DNA of 43,259 nt, from assembly GCA_002320665.1 (NCBI GenBank), contig DCKO01000097.1, forward strand, positions 1 to 43,259, given 5' to 3'. Of this stretch, positions 40,679-43,259 are shown piece by piece. This DNA is from Micavibrio sp. UBA1672. GTDB lineage: Bacteria > Pseudomonadota > Alphaproteobacteria > Micavibrionales > Micavibrionaceae. The first letter of the stretch is position 1; each line of letters begins with the position of its first letter. The notes below the pieces were generated by a model. It was not told the origin of the DNA, did no database searches, and was given only the letters and a program-made list of their open reading frames with translations. A program made the position numbers and the translations under genes.

Positions 40679-43156
40679 ATGCGGGATGAGGAGCCGCCAA
40701 AAACTATGAAAAAACAAGCTTTATCTTTCTACGCTGGTGTATTTTTTATATCCGGTCTTGTTATGGCTCTCCAAATTCTGCAATCCCGCATTTTCTCTGT
40801 TACATCATGGTACCATTTATCATTTCTCGTCATTAGCATGGCTATGTTTGGCCTGACACTCGGAGCCTTGAAAATCTATCGTATGGATGAAAAATACTTG
40901 CGTGAAAATTATGGTCTCGTCGCAAGAAAACACTGTATGGCTTTCGGGTTCTTTATAATCATAGCCCTTATCACACAATTATTTGTTCCTATTATTTCAA
41001 CCAATATTGTAAAAACTCTGTTGACCTTACCCTTTACGGCTATAGCTACAAGCGCCGCCTATTATCATGCTGGTGTTGCTATCACCGTCTGTTTGACACG
41101 ATCTCCATTTCCAGTAGGAAAGGTTTACGGAATTGACTTGCTGGGCGCTGGCTTAGGCTGTATAGCCGCTCTAATCCTCATGGAAACTATCGATACACCA
41201 TCTGCGCTTATTTTCCTTTCAGGCGTGGCCTTTATTTCAGCATTACTTTTTCCTGCCCCCAAAGACAGCGAAAAAACTGTCAAAATCGGAAATCATAACT
41301 ACCACCTCAAAAATACAGCTTTAATTTTTCTAGTAGCAACCTTTTTGGTTGGCAGCCTTAATGTAATTTTACCCAAACCTATTTTTTATCCATTTTGGGT
41401 CAAAAACACATTAATGACATGGAATAATATCAATTACGAAGAATGGAATTCAATTTCTCGTGTGACTGTCATGAGAGAATTAAAGGACCATCGTCCTTTT
41501 GTATGGGGCCCGTCACCTAAGTTCCCTACAGAAATGAAAGCCACAACCCAAATGCTAATTATTGATGGTGATGCAGGTACTCCCATTACAAAATTTGATG
41601 GGGATTTCAGTAAACATAAGTATCTGGAATATGATGTTACAAACCTTGCATATACTTTACCAGATGTTGAAAAAGCAGCAATCATAGGCGTTGGCGGGGG
41701 ACGTGACTTAATGTCTGCAAAATATTTCGGCGTAGAGAAAGTTACTGCACTGGATGTTAACCCTGTACAAGTAAAACTCTTGCTCGACCATCCAGAATAC
41801 AGAGAGTACTCCAACCTATACAAGCTACCTGGTGTAACAATCCTTAATGAGGAAGCCCGTAGTTGGTTCCGCCACAATGAAGAAAAAATTGATCTGGTTC
41901 AAATGAGCCTGATTGATACATGGGCTGCTACAGGTGCTGGAGCATTCGCTCTATCCGAAAACGGTCTTTATACAGTTGAAGCATGGGCAATTTTCATGAA
42001 TGACCTGAGCGAACACGGTGTGTTTACTGTTAGCCGCTGGTCTTCAGATGCATTGAGTGACGGAGGGCGAACCTTATCGGTAGCTATTGCTACGCTCTTT
42101 AAACAAGGTGTTGAAAACCCGCGTGATCATATTGTTTTGGCAAATTCTGGCTTAATTGTAACGGTTATTTTATCCAAGAATCCATTTACTAAAAAACAAC
42201 TAGCCGCTATTCACAAAACAGCCAAAGAGAAGGATTATACACTTGTTATGGTCCCTGATGGCCCGGAACCAGAAGGCATATTAGGTAAGCTAATTAAAGC
42301 CAAGAATGTTGATGATCTACATGATATTTCAGATAAGGAATTTTTTGACGTTTCCCCATCAACAGACATGCGACCATTTTTCTTCAATCAGGCCCGTATA
42401 GAAAGACCGTTAGATATTCTAAACCTCACAATGACGGCTGAAAGCGCTGTCAATGGTGTGACATATGGTCAAGCCAGTGCAACAATGAATCTTTACATTA
42501 TTATTCTGTTTTCGGTTGCTATGGTTGTTTTTACCATCATCATGCCTTTGCTAAAAACGATAGAGAACAAAACCAGTGTTTTTGTTCAAGCCGGAACATT
42601 CTATTTTATCATGATTGGTCTGGGCTTTATGCTCATAGAGATTTCATTACTACAAGCCCTCGGCGTGTTTTTAGGACATCCCATATACGGCCTGAGTGTA
42701 CTCCTCTTCAGCTTGATTATTTCTGCAGGTATAGGCAGCTTGATTTCGGATAAGCTTCCTTTGAATACGCTATTCTCACAATTATCTTGGTGTATTTTGA
42801 CCTGCGTCTACGGCATTAGCTTATCCTTGCTGCTTCCTGGAATTTTTGATGCACATGCAGAATCCGAAATCGCACTTCGTATTCTCATAAGTATCGTAAT
42901 GACCGCCCCCGCAGGCATCTTAATGGGCTTTGGGTTCCCCACTGGCCTTAGTCTGACTGAAAAACATGATACCAGAGCCACATCATGGTTCTGGGGTATT
43001 AACGGTGCAGCCGGAGTCTTGGGAAGTTCTATTGCGATTGCTTTGAATATTAGCCTCGGCATTGACCAAACTCTTGTGATCGGCAGCTTCTGTTATGCCC
43101 TCTTGGCATTGTCTTTCTTAATGTTCTTTAGCATTAAAAATAAAAAGAATGCATAA
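40679..43156 (+). CDS. Membrane-embedded spermidine-synthase-like protein
   Basis: An 825-residue protein with about six to seven N-terminal membrane segments (residues 10-220), a soluble Rossmann-fold spermidine-synthase-like domain (about 230-560), and about six C-terminal membrane segments (595-820). The nucleotide site AIIGVGGGRDLMSAKYFG is near residue 337, followed by VTALDVNPVQ. The position of the first catalytic Asp of SpeE appears to be Ser (VQMSLIDTWA), so aminopropyl transfer is doubtful. An ATG at 40706 with GAGGAG upstream is an alternative start. Related fused proteins are found in many bacteria with unknown substrates. Confidence 0.82.
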   Translation: MRDEEPPKTMKKQALSFYAGVFFISGLVMALQILQSRIFSVTSWYHLSFLVISMAMFGLTLGALKIYRMDEKYLRENYGLVARKHCMAFGFFIIIALITQLFVPIISTNIVKTLLTLPFTAIATSAAYYHAGVAITVCLTRSPFPVGKVYGIDLLGAGLGCIAALILMETIDTPSALIFLSGVAFISALLFPAPKDSEKTVKIGNHNYHLKNTALIFLVATFLVGSLNVILPKPIFYPFWVKNTLMTWNNINYEEWNSISRVTVMRELKDHRPFVWGPSPKFPTEMKATTQMLIIDGDAGTPITKFDGDFSKHKYLEYDVTNLAYTLPDVEKAAIIGVGGGRDLMSAKYFGVEKVTALDVNPVQVKLLLDHPEYREYSNLYKLPGVTILNEEARSWFRHNEEKIDLVQMSLIDTWAATGAGAFALSENGLYTVEAWAIFMNDLSEHGVFTVSRWSSDALSDGGRTLSVAIATLFKQGVENPRDHIVLANSGLIVTVILSKNPFTKKQLAAIHKTAKEKDYTLVMVPDGPEPEGILGKLIKAKNVDDLHDISDKEFFDVSPSTDMRPFFFNQARIERPLDILNLTMTAESAVNGVTYGQASATMNLYIIILFSVAMVVFTIIMPLLKTIENKTSVFVQAGTFYFIMIGLGFMLIEISLLQALGVFLGHPIYGLSVLLFSLIISAGIGSLISDKLPLNTLFSQLSWCILTCVYGISLSLLLPGIFDAHAESEIALRILISIVMTAPAGILMGFGFPTGLSLTEKHDTRATSWFWGINGAAGVLGSSIAIALNISLGIDQTLVIGSFCYALLALSFLMFFSIKNKKNA

Positions 43157-43178
43157 TTTCTATATATTTTTATAGAAA
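43157..43178. repeat. A+T-rich inverted repeat after the last gene
   Basis: TTTCTATA (43157-43164) and TATAGAAA (43171-43178) directly follow the stop codon with a 6-base loop. It may stabilise or end the transcript. The remaining bases to the window end are A+T-rich with no gene seen. Confidence 0.5.
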
Positions 43179-43259
43179 ATATATCTAGACGTTTCATTAA
43201 CGTTTTTTAGACATAATTCCATTTGCTTATTTTGTCATAACACGACATATTAACCATAA

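Noticed and set aside
1..43259. CRISPR array, tRNA, rRNA, prophage or IS element
   Set aside because: No regularly spaced repeats, cloverleaf sequences, integrase or transposase reading frames were recognised.

Overview
The window reads as a chromosomal segment of an alphaproteobacterium of moderate to low G+C (judged by eye, not computed). Supporting traits are classical Gram-negative genes (HldE for LPS heptose, lipoproteins with lipoboxes, LspA), a Phasin_2-type phasin with a PhaR-like operator, a DUF3035 lipoprotein, a BTLCP-type cysteine protease, and a MutL carrying the endonuclease motif. I cannot fix the genus. A deep-branching or Micavibrio/Rhodospirillales-like lineage is only a guess.

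Layout. 1-6.9 kb (minus strand) is the ribosomal protein/RNA polymerase block rplK-rplA-[truncated globin, GRDP-like Cys/Gly-tailed membrane protein, PLP-dependent cysteine synthase/CBS-like enzyme]-rplJ-rplL-rpoB (rpoB runs off the left edge). The three bracketed genes interrupt an otherwise conserved gene string. They lie between a bidirectional terminator (after rplA) and a near-consensus promoter (before rplJ). L1- and L10-type leader sites and an rplL-rpoB attenuator can be read from the sequence. 7.0-7.8 kb holds an acidic protein of unknown function. 7.9-10.9 kb is a compact methionine-salvage operon mtnBDCA whose promoter geometry predicts a leaderless mtnB message. 11-16.2 kb carries small orphan genes, a BTLCP protease with an added N-terminal domain, hldE, a tiny gene under a Fur-box-like site, and a pair of FlgO-like lipoproteins, the first with a 16-cysteine tail. 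16.2-20.1 kb has a pilin-like protein, a DacC/SPOR carboxypeptidase, a phasin and a FieF-type cation exporter. 20.2-25.3 kb has a TPR-methyltransferase and ileS. 25.3-26.3 kb is an A+T-rich island with direct repeats, an orphan immunity-like gene and clustered palindromes. 26.3-28.2 kb has an AEC transporter and ribF.

28.4-30.8 kb is the most notable system: a four-gene locus of BufA1/DUF2282 precursor, BufB/DUF692 (MNIO enzyme), BufC/DUF2063 partner and DoxX membrane protein. This matches the bufferin class of secreted, enzymatically modified metal-binding peptides. The promoter region has an ECF-sigma-like motif overlapping a perfect inverted repeat. 30.9-38.2 kb continues with lspA, a DUF3035 lipoprotein, a catalytic/non-catalytic M16 peptidase pair, pgi and a pentapeptide-repeat protein. 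38.2-43.2 kb has mutL, an unknown multi-pass membrane protein and a large membrane-embedded spermidine-synthase-like protein.

The genes are mostly housekeeping, but several encode cysteine-rich secreted or envelope proteins (bufferin precursor, 16-Cys lipoprotein, Cys/Gly-tailed GRDP protein). With the CDF exporter and the Fur-like box, they suggest a metal- or thiol-stress theme. That link is inference.
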